Source of the DNA: Mycolicibacter heraklionensis
GTDB taxonomy: Bacteria; Actinomycetota; Actinomycetes; Mycobacteriales; Mycobacteriaceae
DNA: 64,000 nt
NCBI RefSeq assembly: GCF_001021505.1
Contig: NZ_LDPO01000009.1
Location: 62,001 to 126,000, forward strand
Reading direction: 5' to 3'
The translations under genes and the position numbers were made by a program. Below are positions 35,591 to 44,700 of this stretch, one piece after another. The notes under the pieces are model-generated. The model had not been told where the DNA came from. It ran no database searches and worked only from the letters and a program-made list of their open reading frames with translations. How positions within the stretch are numbered: the first letter of the stretch is position 1; every line of letters starts with the position of its first letter.

Positions 35591-35665
35591 AGGTAACCAA
35601 CTGAGCTAGGTCCCTACCTACGGCGGGTGTGCCCGCCCCCGGACCCGCTGATTAAGAGTCAGCTG
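35591..35665 (-). pseudogene. Scrambled tRNA-like remnants
   Basis: Read on the minus strand, 35663-35637 gives GCTGACTCTTAATCAGC plus GGGTCCGGGG, the anticodon arm (CTT), variable loop and start of the T-stem of a tRNA-Lys. It is followed by GGGACCTAGCTCAGTTGGTTACC (35614-35592), the 5' acceptor and D-arm start of a tRNA. The 5' part lies after the anticodon part, and neither piece is complete; no cloverleaf can be formed. The 15-bp stretch TAGCTCAGTTGGTTA is identical in the intact tRNA at 35 kb. Most likely this is debris of integration/excision at tRNA genes. Confidence 0.6.
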
Positions 35666-36538
35666 TTATGCGTCCGGCGGATCGGGCAACTCCATGCCGG
35701 CCAACCGCACCGGGTCCGTGATCGACACGATGCCCACCAGGCGACCGTCCCGCACCGTGCACGCCATCAAGGCCAGCGGCCGGCCCGTCGGACCCCAGCC
35801 CACGATTCCCGGCTCGCCGTTGACCAGGACACGGCGCGCGGTGATGCGCGCCCCCTGACCTCGACGGACCGCCTCCACGACCGCACTGGCCCCGGTCGTG
35901 ACGGTCACACCGCGGACCGTGTGCTGACGCCACGTGACCTCGGGATCGAGCACCCGCAGGAGAGCGTCGAAGTCCCCTCCCTGCGCGGCGGCCAGGAAGG
36001 CATCGACGACCTCCCGCTGCACATGCCGATCCCCCGCCGGCGTGGGTACGTCCCGGACCTTGCGGCGCGCCCGGCTGGCCAGCATCTTGGCGGCATCAGC
36101 CGACTTCCCGACGATCGGACCGATCTCGGCGAACGGAACGGCGAACATGTCGTGCAGCACAAACGCGAGCCGCTCATCGGGGCGCAGCGATCCCAGCACG
36201 ACCAGCAGCGCCAGCCCGACTGAATCCGCCAGCACCGCAGCGTCTTCGGGAGTGTCGCTATCGTCGGTCACCACGAGTTCGGGAAGGTCTTGATCGGTCG
36301 AGATCTCGGGCCGGGCGGCGCGTGAACGCAGGGTGTCGATGCAGATGCGGCTGATCACCGTCGTCAACCACGCCGGCAGGTTGTCGATCGCATCGACGTC
36401 CTGGCGGGACAGCCGCAACCACGCCTCCTGGACCGCATCTTCGGCGTCCGCCCCCGAGCCCAGCACCCGATACGCCAGCGCCAGCAATCGGTGACGCTGC
36501 TGCTCGAATGCCTGCGCCAGTTGCGACTCGGTCGTCAT
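35666..36538 (-). CDS. ECF sigma factor with C-terminal SnoaL-like domain (SigJ/ECF41-type)
   Basis: Extracytoplasmic-function sigma factor of 290 residues. Region 2: HRLLALAYRVLGSGADAEDA, then VQEAWLRLSRQD. Region 4: LRPDERLAFVLHDMFAVPFA, then EIGPIVGKSADAAKMLASRA. The last 110 residues are a SnoaL/NTF2-like domain (FLAAAQGGDFDALLRVLDPE, HTVRGVTVTTGA), which in SigJ/ECF41-type factors replaces a separate anti-sigma factor. The ECF41 linker motif WLPEP is not seen, so the subgroup is uncertain. It is divergent from a DoxX gene across a symmetric intergenic region. A hydrolase and a broken CMD gene follow, a neighbourhood typical of such sigma factors. ATG 36538 has GAGG upstream. Confidence 0.88.
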   Translation of the reverse strand: MTTESQLAQAFEQQRHRLLALAYRVLGSGADAEDAVQEAWLRLSRQDVDAIDNLPAWLTTVISRICIDTLRSRAARPEISTDQDLPELVVTDDSDTPEDAAVLADSVGLALLVVLGSLRPDERLAFVLHDMFAVPFAEIGPIVGKSADAAKMLASRARRKVRDVPTPAGDRHVQREVVDAFLAAAQGGDFDALLRVLDPEVTWRQHTVRGVTVTTGASAVVEAVRRGQGARITARRVLVNGEPGIVGWGPTGRPLALMACTVRDGRLVGIVSITDPVRLAGMELPDPPDA

Positions 36539-36539
36539 C

Positions 36540-36602
36540 GGTTACCTCTCGTGGTGCCGGTCCGTCATAGGTAATGACGAACCCCACCCGATCGAGGTAA
36601 CC
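36540..36602. promoter_or_regulatory. Nested dyad between the ECF sigma and DoxX genes
   Basis: Two inverted repeats share exactly the same centre (36571): inner CGTCAT-N5-ATGACG (36563-36579) and outer GGTTACCTC / GAGGTAACC (36540-36548, 36594-36602). 22 of 31 base pairs about the centre are complementary. This looks like a symmetric bidirectional promoter/operator; the outer arms also contain GAGG ribosome-binding bases for both genes. Confidence 0.65.
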
Positions 36603-36617
36603 ACGAAGGAGTACACC

Positions 36618-37001
36618 ATGAACACCGCCCTGTGGACCATCGCCGGCGTCGCCGCCATCGCGTATTTCATCGGCGGCGCCATTCAGGTGCTGACGCCCAA
36701 AGAGAAGATCCGGTCACTGGGTGCCAGCCAGCACTGGGTCGACGACTTCAGCAGCGGCCACATCAAGGCCATCGGAACCATCAAGATGATCGGTGCCCTC
36801 GGCCTGATTCTCCCGGCGGCGCTCGGCGTGGCACCCGTGCTCGTGCCGCTGGCGGCCTGCGGCCTCATGCTGTTCATGGCTGGCGCCGCCACCACCAGAT
36901 TCCGCCGCAGCGAGTGGGGGCACATGGCCGGCGACGTCGCGTTTCTGGCTGTGTTCGCCTTTCTCGCCTGGGGCCGGTTCGACCTGCAGCCATTCGTCTG
37001 A
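36618..37001 (+). CDS. DoxX-family small membrane protein
   Basis: A 127-residue integral membrane protein with four hydrophobic segments (IAGVAAIAYFIGGAIQVL; MIGALGLILPAALGVAPVLV; LAACGLMLFMAGAATTRF; MAGDVAFLAVFAFLAWGRF). The linking HIKAIGTIKMIGALGL is characteristic of DoxX-like proteins. In mycobacteria DoxX proteins have been linked to membrane redox/oxidative stress systems, but this subtype is uncharacterised. A clear AAGGAG ribosome binding site lies seven bases before ATG 36618. It shares a symmetric regulatory region with the divergent ECF sigma gene and is a likely target of that factor. Confidence 0.85.
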   Translation: MNTALWTIAGVAAIAYFIGGAIQVLTPKEKIRSLGASQHWVDDFSSGHIKAIGTIKMIGALGLILPAALGVAPVLVPLAACGLMLFMAGAATTRFRRSEWGHMAGDVAFLAVFAFLAWGRFDLQPFV

Positions 37002-37059
37002 ACGGTGATTCCCGACGACACCGTGACTGCCGCGGTGGGCCCCGGCTTACGATCCCAAG

Positions 37060-37923
37060 ATGACCGCCGAAACGTTCGTCACCCACGCCCCCGGCGATGT
37101 CCGGATCATCGCCGACCGGCACGGTGATCCCGACGCACGTGCGGTGGTCTTCCTGCACGGCGGCGGGCAGACCCGCCGCTCCTGGGCCCGGGCCGCCGCG
37201 GCGGTGGCCGAGCGTGGCTGGCAGGCGGTCACCGTTGACCTGCGCGGCCACGGCGAATCCGATTGGGCCAGCGAGGGCGACTACCGGTTGGTCAGCTTCG
37301 CCGCCGACGTCCACGAGGTGCTGCGCACCCTGCCGCCGGACCCGGTACTGGTCGGCGCCTCACTGGGCGGGTGTACCTCGATGCTGCTCTGCGGCGAACT
37401 GGCTCCCGGTGCGGCGAGCGCAGTGGTGCTCGTCGACATCGTCCCGAACATGGACGCCGGCGGTGCCGAGCGGATACAGGCGTTCATGGCTGAGCGGATG
37501 GAGTCCGGCTTCGGCTCCCTCGACGAGGTCGCCGACGCGATCGCCGCCTACAACCCGCACCGACCCCGCCCGGCGGACCTGAACGGGCTCACCGCCAACC
37601 TGCGCCGCCGCGGTGACCGTTGGTATTGGCACTGGGATCCGAAGTTCGTCAACGGCAGCGAGGAACTGGCCCCGCTGGAGATCCACGACGTCGACCGGCT
37701 CAATGCCGCGGTGCAGACCATCCTCGACGGCGGCGTACCGATGCTGCTGGTACGCGGTCAGCTCAGCGACCTGGTCAGCGCCGCCAACGCCGAGGAGTTC
37801 CTGGCCCGGTTCCCGCAGGTGGAGTTCGTCGACGTTGCCGGGGCCGGTCACATGGTCGCCGGGGACCGCAACGACATCTTCGCCGACGCCATCCTGGGCT
37901 TTTTGGCCCGTCACTCCGCCTGA
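37060..37923 (+). CDS. Alpha/beta-fold hydrolase (epoxide hydrolase/esterase-like)
   Basis: Cytoplasmic hydrolase, 287 residues. The oxyanion region is FLHGGGQTRRSW, the nucleophile Ser101 in VGASLGG, the acid probably Asp near VRGQLSDLV, and the base His264 in GAGHMVAGD. A Ser nucleophile (not Asp) argues for an esterase, C-C hydrolase or haloperoxidase-like enzyme rather than a true epoxide hydrolase. The start ATG 37060 follows the DoxX gene by 58 bp on the same strand. Its stop lies 2 bp from the end of the convergent, interrupted CMD gene. It may belong to the ECF sigma regulon. The substrate is unknown. Confidence 0.85.
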   Translation: MTAETFVTHAPGDVRIIADRHGDPDARAVVFLHGGGQTRRSWARAAAAVAERGWQAVTVDLRGHGESDWASEGDYRLVSFAADVHEVLRTLPPDPVLVGASLGGCTSMLLCGELAPGAASAVVLVDIVPNMDAGGAERIQAFMAERMESGFGSLDEVADAIAAYNPHRPRPADLNGLTANLRRRGDRWYWHWDPKFVNGSEELAPLEIHDVDRLNAAVQTILDGGVPMLLVRGQLSDLVSAANAEEFLARFPQVEFVDVAGAGHMVAGDRNDIFADAILGFLARHSA

Positions 37924-37925
37924 GC

Positions 37926-38666
37926 TCAGCCGAATACGGTCTGGCCGTCGGCATCCAGCAGATAGCGCTCGGTGCCGTCGGCGACCCGCGGCGCGTCGGC
38001 GGCCAGTGCCACCGCAATCTTGTTGCCGGCGTTGCGCATCACGTCCAGGGTCAGCTCGATGGCCTGCTCGTCGGTGAAGTGCCGGCGCACTGCAGCGGCT
38101 ACGTCGGCGTCGATGTGCGCCGGCGTCCAGATCAGCTCGTCGACGTAGCGCAACGCGGCCTTCTGCGCATCGCTGAGCAGCACCGACTCCTCGAAACGTT
38201 CGATGTCGTCGTAGAGCGATTCGGAGCCTCCGGCGTCCAGCGCAGTCGTCTCGCGCAGTGACTTGCACAGCCGGCAGTTGTGCTGGGCCGCACCGCGCAG
38301 CCGTACCACCTCCGAGGTCACCGCGTCCAGCGACCGCAGCCGGGCCACAACCGGCATGAACCCGTTGAACAAGGCATCGGCCAGATGGCCCGACGCGTCG
38401 CGCTCAACCGCAGGTGGCGGCAGCGCCACCCCCAGGGCATCGAGGCCGGCACGCACCCGTGGCGCGAAGTCCGCGATGAACATCTGCACGACCGCACCGA
38501 ACGTCTGCTCCCCCAGTGCCTCCCGCAGCCGGTCCCGCTAATCATCGGTGATCATCGAAACATCGACACGGAACTGCTCGGCGAACTCGGCCACCGCGGG
38601 ATCGGACTCGGCCGCCACTTCGCCCGACAACGCCACCAACCGGTTCAGCTCATCGAGAACGTCCAT
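37926..38666 (-). pseudogene. Carboxymuconolactone decarboxylase-family gene interrupted by an in-frame amber codon
   Basis: The reading frame from ATG 38666 encodes a typical start (DVLDELNRLVALSGEVAAES) and then meets TAG at codon 43 (38538-38540). The same frame continues without any indel as [20 protein letters not shown], through the CxxC site (HNCRLCKS), to the normal end at 37926, 246 residues in all. So a single base change, most simply from CAG or GAG or TGG, has split an otherwise intact gene. A remnant of 187 residues could restart at GTG 38489 but would lack the N-terminal helices and has no well-placed ribosome binding site. Amber read-through or a sequencing error are the alternatives. 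Confidence 0.8.
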
Positions 38667-38705
38667 CTCAAGGATTATGGACCGCGCGGCAATAGGCTGA
38701 AACCC

Positions 38706-39710
38706 ATGCGCGTCGTCGTCATCACCAAACACGGGCCCCCGTCGGTGCTGCAGGTGCAGGATCGCCCCGACCCTCCGCCGCCCGCCAGCGGCCAGGTGCG
38801 GATCGGGGTGCGTGCGGCGGGCGTGAACTTCGCCGACCACCTTGCCCGGGTGGGTCTGTATCCCGATGCGCCGAAGCTGCCCGCCGTGGTCGGCTACGAG
38901 GTGGCCGGGACCATCGAGGCGGTCGGTGACGGTGTTGACCCGGCCCGTATCGGCGAGCGGGTGCTGGCCGGCACCCGTTTCGGCGGCTACGCCGAGATCG
39001 TCAACGCCAACGCCAACGACACGGTCACCCTGCCGCCGTCGATGAGCTTCGAGGAGGGCGCGGCGATACCGGTGAACTATGCGACGGCGTGGGCGGCGCT
39101 GCATGGCTACGGGTCGCTGCGGGCGGGCGAGCGCGTGCTGGTGCATGCCGCGGCAGGCGGCGTCGGCATCGCGGCGATCCAGCTGGCCAAGGCTGCCGGG
39201 GCCGTCGTGCACGGCACCGCGTCACCGGGCAAACACGCCCAGCTCGAGGCGCTGGGCATCGACCGCGCCATCGACTACCGCCGCAAAGGCTGGTGGGACG
39301 GCCTGCCGTCGTATGACATCGTGCTCGACGGGCTCGGCGGCACCTCGCTGCGGCGCTCGCTGAAGTTGTTGCGTCCCGGCGGACGCCTTGTTGCCTACGG
39401 TCTTTCGTCGCTGCAGCAGGGTGAGAAGCGGTCGCTGCTGCGGGCGGCGCCGCAGGCGCTGGCGATGCTGCGCGGTTTCAGTCTGATCACGCAGATGGAG
39501 CAGTCCAAAGCCGTCATCGGCCTGAACATGCTGCGGCTGTGGGACGATCGGGGCACCCTCGGACCCTGGATCGCCCCACTGTCCGAGGCGCTGGCAGGCG
39601 GGACCGCGGCCCCGGTGGTGCATGCGGCGGTGCCGTTCGCGAATGCGCCCGAGGCCCACCGCATTCTGGCCGCCCGCGAGAACGTCGGCAAAGTGGTGCT
39701 GGTGCCCTAA
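38706..39710 (+). CDS. Zinc-independent quinone oxidoreductase-like MDR protein
   Basis: Medium-chain dehydrogenase/reductase of 334 residues. It has the GroES-like N-terminal part (GVNFADHLARVGLYPDAPKL, VVGYEVAGTIEAVGDGV) and an NADPH Rossmann domain with VHAAAGGVGIAAIQLAKAAG. The catalytic and structural zinc Cys clusters of alcohol dehydrogenases are absent, placing it with quinone/enone reductases (VAT-1, QorA-like). Expected activity is NADPH-dependent reduction of quinones or alpha,beta-unsaturated carbonyls. ATG 38706 lies 39 bp from the divergent broken CMD gene; shared control is possible. It is convergent with htpG (9-bp gap). Confidence 0.88.
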   Translation: MRVVVITKHGPPSVLQVQDRPDPPPPASGQVRIGVRAAGVNFADHLARVGLYPDAPKLPAVVGYEVAGTIEAVGDGVDPARIGERVLAGTRFGGYAEIVNANANDTVTLPPSMSFEEGAAIPVNYATAWAALHGYGSLRAGERVLVHAAAGGVGIAAIQLAKAAGAVVHGTASPGKHAQLEALGIDRAIDYRRKGWWDGLPSYDIVLDGLGGTSLRRSLKLLRPGGRLVAYGLSSLQQGEKRSLLRAAPQALAMLRGFSLITQMEQSKAVIGLNMLRLWDDRGTLGPWIAPLSEALAGGTAAPVVHAAVPFANAPEAHRILAARENVGKVVLVP

Positions 39711-39719
39711 CGGCCGCGC

Positions 39720-41654
39720 TCAGACGGTGCGGGCCAGCCGGTGCGCCAGCAGCTCGGCGAAACGCGCCGGATCCTCCAGCGCCCCACCTTCGGCCAACAG
39801 CGCTGTGCCGTAGAGCAGCTCCGCGGTCTCGGCCAAGTCGGCATCCTCGCCGCCGCGCTCGCTGTGCGCCTGGCGCAGACCGGTGACCAGCGGATGGTGC
39901 GGGTTGAGTTCGAGGATGCGCTTGCCGACCGGAACCTCCTGGCCGTTGGCGCGGTAGATGCGCGCCAAGGCCGGGGTCATCTCGAAGGTGTCGGTGATCA
40001 GGCAGGCCGGTGACTCGGTCAGCCGGGTCGACAGCCGCACCTCTTTGACGTGCTCGGTCAGCGTCTGCTCCAGCCACGCCAGCAGGTCGGCGAAATCCTT
40101 CTGCTGTTCCTCGCGCTGCGCCTCGTGCGCGGCCTTGTCCTCCTCGGAGTCCAGATCCACCTCACCCTTGGCCGTCGACTGCAGGGGTTTCCCGGCGAAG
40201 TCGGCGACGGTGTTGACCCAGATCTCGTCGACCGGATCCGTGAGCAGCAGCACCTCGTAGCCCTTGGCCTTGAACGCCTCCAGGTGCGGCGACTTCAGCA
40301 GCTGCTGGCGGGATTCGCCGGTCGCGTAGAAGATCTGCTCCTGGCCGTCTTTCATGCGTTCGACGTACTCGGCCAGCGTGGTCGGCTCGGAGTCGCTGTG
40401 CGTCGAGGCGAACGAGCTGATCGCAAGCAGGGCCTCCTGATTGTCGAAGTCGGAGAGCAACCCCTCCTTGACGACGCGGCCGAACTCGGTCCAGAACGTG
40501 CGGTAGTCGTCGGGCCGCTGCGACTGCAGCTCCTTGATGGTCGACAACACCTTCTTGGTCAACCGCCGGCGAATCGCGTTGATCTGGCGGTCCTGCTGCA
40601 GGATCTCCCGGGAGACATTGAGCGACATGTCCGCTGCGTCGACGACGCCCTTGACGAAGCGCAGGTACTCGGGCATCAGCTGGTCGCAGTCGCCCATGAT
40701 GAACACGCGCTTGACATACAGCTGGACGCCGACCTGGGCGTCCCGGTTGAACAGGTCGAACGGGGCGTGCGACGGGATGAACAACAGGGCCTGGTATTCG
40801 AAGGTGCCTTCGGCCTTCATCGCGATGACCTCGAGCGGGTCGTCCCAGGCGTGCGCGATGTGCTTGTAGAACTCGTTGTATTCCTCTTGCGAGACTTCGT
40901 CTTTGGGACGCGCCCACAGTGCCTGCATCGAGTTCAGCGTCGCGGTCTCCACCGTGACCGTCTCCTCGCCACCTTCTTCGGCAGCCGGCGTCCGGCGCTC
41001 GACCTGCATCCGGATCGGCCAGGCGATGAAGTCGGAATATTTCTTGACCAGGCCACGGATCGTCCACTCCGCGGTGTAGTCGTGCAACGCGTCTTCGGCG
41101 TCTTCGGGCTTGAGGTGCAAGGTGATCGACGTGCCCTGCGGCGCTTCCTCAACGGGTTCGATGGTGTAGGTGCCGTCACCACTGGATTCCCACCGGATGG
41201 CTTCGCTCTGGCCGGCTTTGTGGGTGACCATCTCAACCTTGTCGGCGACCATGAACACCGAGTAGAAGCCGATCCCGAACTGGCCGATCAGCTCTTCGGA
41301 TGCTTTGGCGTTCTGCGCTTCGCGCAGTTGCTGGCGCAGCTCGGCGGTGCCGGAGCGGGCCAGCGTGCCGATCAAATCCACCACCTCATCACGCGACATA
41401 CCGATGCCGTTGTCGCGGACCGTCAGGGTGCGGGCCGTCTTATCCACCTCGATCTCGATGTGCAGGTCGGAGGTGTCTGCCTCGAGGTCCTTGTTGCGGA
41501 ACGCCTCGAGCCGCAGCTTGTCCAGTGCGTCGGAGGCGTTGGAGATCAGCTCCCTCAGGAACGCGTCCTTGTTGGAGTAGACCGAATGGACCATCAAATC
41601 CAGCAGCTGTCGGGCCTCAGCCTGAAATTCCAGCTGCTCCACACGTTCGCTCAT
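39720..41654 (-). CDS. htpG: Molecular chaperone HtpG (Hsp90)
   Basis: Bacterial Hsp90, 644 residues, full length. The ATP-binding GHKL domain shows ELISNASDALDKLR, VRDNGIGMSRDEV and GQFGIGFYSVFMVADKVEM. The middle domain has FIPSHAPFDLF, and the C-terminal dimer domain ends LAHRLARTV. As a cytosolic ATP-dependent chaperone it helps refold or activate client proteins. ATG 41654 matches the universal start (VEQLEFQAEARQLLDLMVHS); a TTG nine bases earlier is rejected. A TAAAAT element lies ten bases upstream, giving a very short or absent leader. Divergent from the giant cyclase-regulator gene. Confidence 0.97.
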   Translation of the reverse strand: MSERVEQLEFQAEARQLLDLMVHSVYSNKDAFLRELISNASDALDKLRLEAFRNKDLEADTSDLHIEIEVDKTARTLTVRDNGIGMSRDEVVDLIGTLARSGTAELRQQLREAQNAKASEELIGQFGIGFYSVFMVADKVEMVTHKAGQSEAIRWESSGDGTYTIEPVEEAPQGTSITLHLKPEDAEDALHDYTAEWTIRGLVKKYSDFIAWPIRMQVERRTPAAEEGGEETVTVETATLNSMQALWARPKDEVSQEEYNEFYKHIAHAWDDPLEVIAMKAEGTFEYQALLFIPSHAPFDLFNRDAQVGVQLYVKRVFIMGDCDQLMPEYLRFVKGVVDAADMSLNVSREILQQDRQINAIRRRLTKKVLSTIKELQSQRPDDYRTFWTEFGRVVKEGLLSDFDNQEALLAISSFASTHSDSEPTTLAEYVERMKDGQEQIFYATGESRQQLLKSPHLEAFKAKGYEVLLLTDPVDEIWVNTVADFAGKPLQSTAKGEVDLDSEEDKAAHEAQREEQQKDFADLLAWLEQTLTEHVKEVRLSTRLTESPACLITDTFEMTPALARIYRANGQEVPVGKRILELNPHHPLVTGLRQAHSERGGEDADLAETAELLYGTALLAEGGALEDPARFAELLAHRLARTV

Positions 41655-41663
41655 AAGCGCCAA

Positions 41664-41669
41664 ATTTTA
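41664..41669 (-). promoter_or_regulatory. Putative -10 of htpG
   Basis: TAAAAT on the minus strand, ten bases before the htpG ATG, so the 5' leader would be a few bases at most. A GGAAC sequence lies about 20 bases further upstream and recalls ECF (SigE/SigH) -35 boxes, but the spacing is not a good fit. No CIRCE or HAIR inverted repeat is visible. Confidence 0.45.
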
Positions 41670-41780
41670 CCGACGCCTTCGTCGCGTTCCTCGGGGGGTC
41701 AAGCCGCCTGCGACGCGCCCCCGATCGGGTCTTTACCGGATCTTGACCGCGTGTTGAATCGCCCCACCGACGATTGCCAC

Positions 41781-44700
41781 GTGACTACCATTCAAGCCGT
41801 GGAGCTGGGGGTTTTGGGACCTCTTCAGGCCCGGCGGGACGGCGCCCGGGTGACAATCCCGGGCGCCAAACCGCGCGCGATCCTCACCATGCTCGGGCTG
41901 CACGGCGGTTCTGTCGTGTCGGCCGAAACACTGATCGATCTGCTCTGGGGTGACGAACCGCCGCGCACCGCGGCCAAGGCGCTGCAGACCCACATCTCCT
42001 CACTGCGCCGGGCGTTGGGCGACGGCTTCGTCCTCACGCAGGGAATGGGCTGGATCCTCAACACGACTGAGGTGGATGCCCCGCGTTACAAGCTGGCCAC
42101 CAGAGCGGGACGAGATGCGGCAGCGGCCGGAGATACCACTCAAGCGGTAGTCCGCTTCGAGGAGGCGCTGAACCTCTGGCGCGGAACTCCCGAACTGCCC
42201 GACTCCCGCCGGGGAATTTCGGAGAAGACACGCTGGATCGAGGGACACGCCGCGCTGGTCGAGGACCGTGCCGATGCGCTGCTCGCGACGGGGCGGGCCG
42301 CGGAGATCGTCGGCGAGCTGGAGGCCGCGGTGGCCGACGCGCCGCTGCGCGAGCGGCGGTGGGCCCAGCTGATGCTCGCGCTCTATCGCGCGGGCCGACA
42401 GGGTGAAGCCCTGGGCGCGTATCAACGAGTCCGGTCGCTGCTCGCCGACGAGCTCGGGGTCGATCCCGGGCCGGAGCTTCGGCGGCTTGCAGCCGCGATC
42501 GTCGCTCAGGACTCCGCACTGGATCACCCGGTGGCCCAGCATCTTCCGTCGGTGACCCGCGCCGTGACCTTTCTGCTCACCGATATCGAGGGATCGACTG
42601 CCGCGTGGGAGGCCGATGCCGCCGCCATGGCGATAGCGCTCGCGCGCCACGACGAACTGGTCGAGCAGGTCGTCACCTCCCGCGGCGGGCGGCTCATCAA
42701 AACGCGTGGCGAAGGCGATGCCACATTCTCGGTCTTCGACCGGCCCTCAGCTGCGGCCGCCGCGGCGATGGAACTGCAAGACGCAATCGTTCACGAGCCG
42801 TGGGGGCTGCGCGAGCCCATGCGTATCCGGATCGCCCTGCACACCGGCGAGGTGGAGCTGCGCGACGGTGACTACTTCGGTCGGGCGGTCAACCGCGCCG
42901 CCCGCCTGCGGTCACTGGCCATCGGAGGCCAGATCCTGTGCTCCGGAGCGACGGCCGAGCTCGTCATCGACAGCCTGTCCGACGACGTTGTTCTTGCCGA
43001 TCTCGGGATGCGCGCGCTGCGCAACCTGCCGCGCCCGGAGCATGTCTTCGAACTCCGCGTACAGACCGCCGAGCAACTCGAAGCGACCGTCGACGAACCC
43101 CTCGAGCGGCCCGACCTCCCCGCGGTGCTGACCGGCCCCGGGCGGTTCGTCGGCCGCGGCCTGGAGCTCGAGCAACTTGCTGCAGCCTGGCAGGCCGCGC
43201 TCGCCGGCGGCATTCACGCGATGCTGATCGCCGGCGAACCCGGCGTGGGCAAGACGCGCCTGGCCGGCGAATGGTCGCAACAGGCCTTCGGGCAAGGCGC
43301 CGTCGTGTTGTACGGCCGTTCCGACGAGGACTTGGGTGCGCCCTATCAGCCCTTCGCCGAAGCGCTGCGTTCGCTGGTGCCCTGCATCGGCCCGCAGAGA
43401 CTGCGGGGATTGCGAGGTGTTGAAGCACTGCTTCCGCTGGTTCCCGGTCTGACCGATGCGCTGCCCGACCTGTCCGCGCCGCCCCGCGCGGATCCCGACA
43501 CCGAACGCTATGCACTGTTCGACGCCGTCGTCGCGCTGCTGGAACTCGCCTCTGCCCGTGCGCCCGTCGTCCTGATACTCGATGATCTGCACTGGGCGGC
43601 CAAACCGACGCTGCTGCTGTTGCGGCACCTGTTGCGCTTTGGCGACCGCACCCGGGTGCAAATCGTCGCGACGTATCGCAGCACCGACCTCGACCGAGCC
43701 CATCCCCTGGCGGCGATGCTCGCCGATCTGCACCGGGACGGCACCGCGGACCGCCTCGCTCTCGGCGGCCTCGGCGCCGACGACGTGACCGCCTATGTCG
43801 CCGAGGCCGGGTACGACGACGAACAGCTCGCCCGGGCGTTGGCATCGGTCACCGGCGGCAACCCGTTCTTCTTGATCGAGGCACTGCGCCATGTGGACGA
43901 AAGTGGCGGCGTCTGGGACCCCAACACCTTGCCGCAGGGCGTTCGTGAAGCCGTGAGCCGCAGGCTTTCGCGACTGCCGGCAGAGACCAACAAGGCCCTT
44001 GCCGCGGCCGCCGTGGTCGGCAGCCGCTTCGCGGTGGACCTCGTGGAGCAGGTGGTTGAACGCGATCTCGTCGACGCCTTCGAGGAAGCGTGCAAAGCCG
44101 GCATCGTCATCGAAGAGTCCGGCGGTCGATACCGGTTCAATCATGCGATCGTCCGGCAGGCGCTGATTGCCGAGCTGGCGTCGGTGCGGCGCATGCGACT
44201 GCACCAACGTATCGCCACGACGCTGGAAGCAACGCCCGGCGCGGACGGGGAGCTGCTGGCGGAACTGGCGTACCACTATTTCGAATGCGCTTGGGCGGGA
44301 AACGCCGCCAAGGCCGTCGAGTATTGCCGACGGGCGGCGGATCAGGCGATGTCCCGCCTCGCCTACGAAGGCGCCGCCGATCTCTACGACCGGGCGCTGC
44401 ACGCTCTGGAGGAGATCGACGACGAGCTGCCCGATCGCGCCGACCAGGCCGCCGAGCTGCTGGTCGCGCGCTGTGAGGCGCTGCTTGCCGCCGGCGAGGT
44501 GGCTTCGGCGACCCGTGCGGTGTCCCAATTGCAGTCAGTCACAGTCGCTTCGGATCGGCTGGCCGCGTGGGCGACGTGTTTCGACGGCCAACTCTCGATG
44601 CTGATCCGCCCAGAGCGATTGGACGAGGTCGAGACCGCGTTGGCCGCCGCCGCCGACAAGCTGGCCGGATTGGGCGACGCCGAAGGGGAAGCCAAGGCCC

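Noticed and set aside
34964..35665. Resident prophage or integrative element at the tRNA
   Set aside because: No integrase, excisionase or phage gene lies between the intact tRNA and the debris; only possible footprints remain.
40050..41780. The giant frame is open for 1.7 kb further upstream
   Set aside because: This part is antisense to htpG, an unmistakable gene, and its translation resembles nothing; GC-rich DNA often leaves such frames open. The start at 41781 gives a normal SARP N-terminus.
41655..41780. CIRCE or HAIR heat-shock operator before htpG
   Set aside because: No TTAGCACTC/GAGTGCTAA or CTTGAGT-type inverted repeat can be found in the gap.
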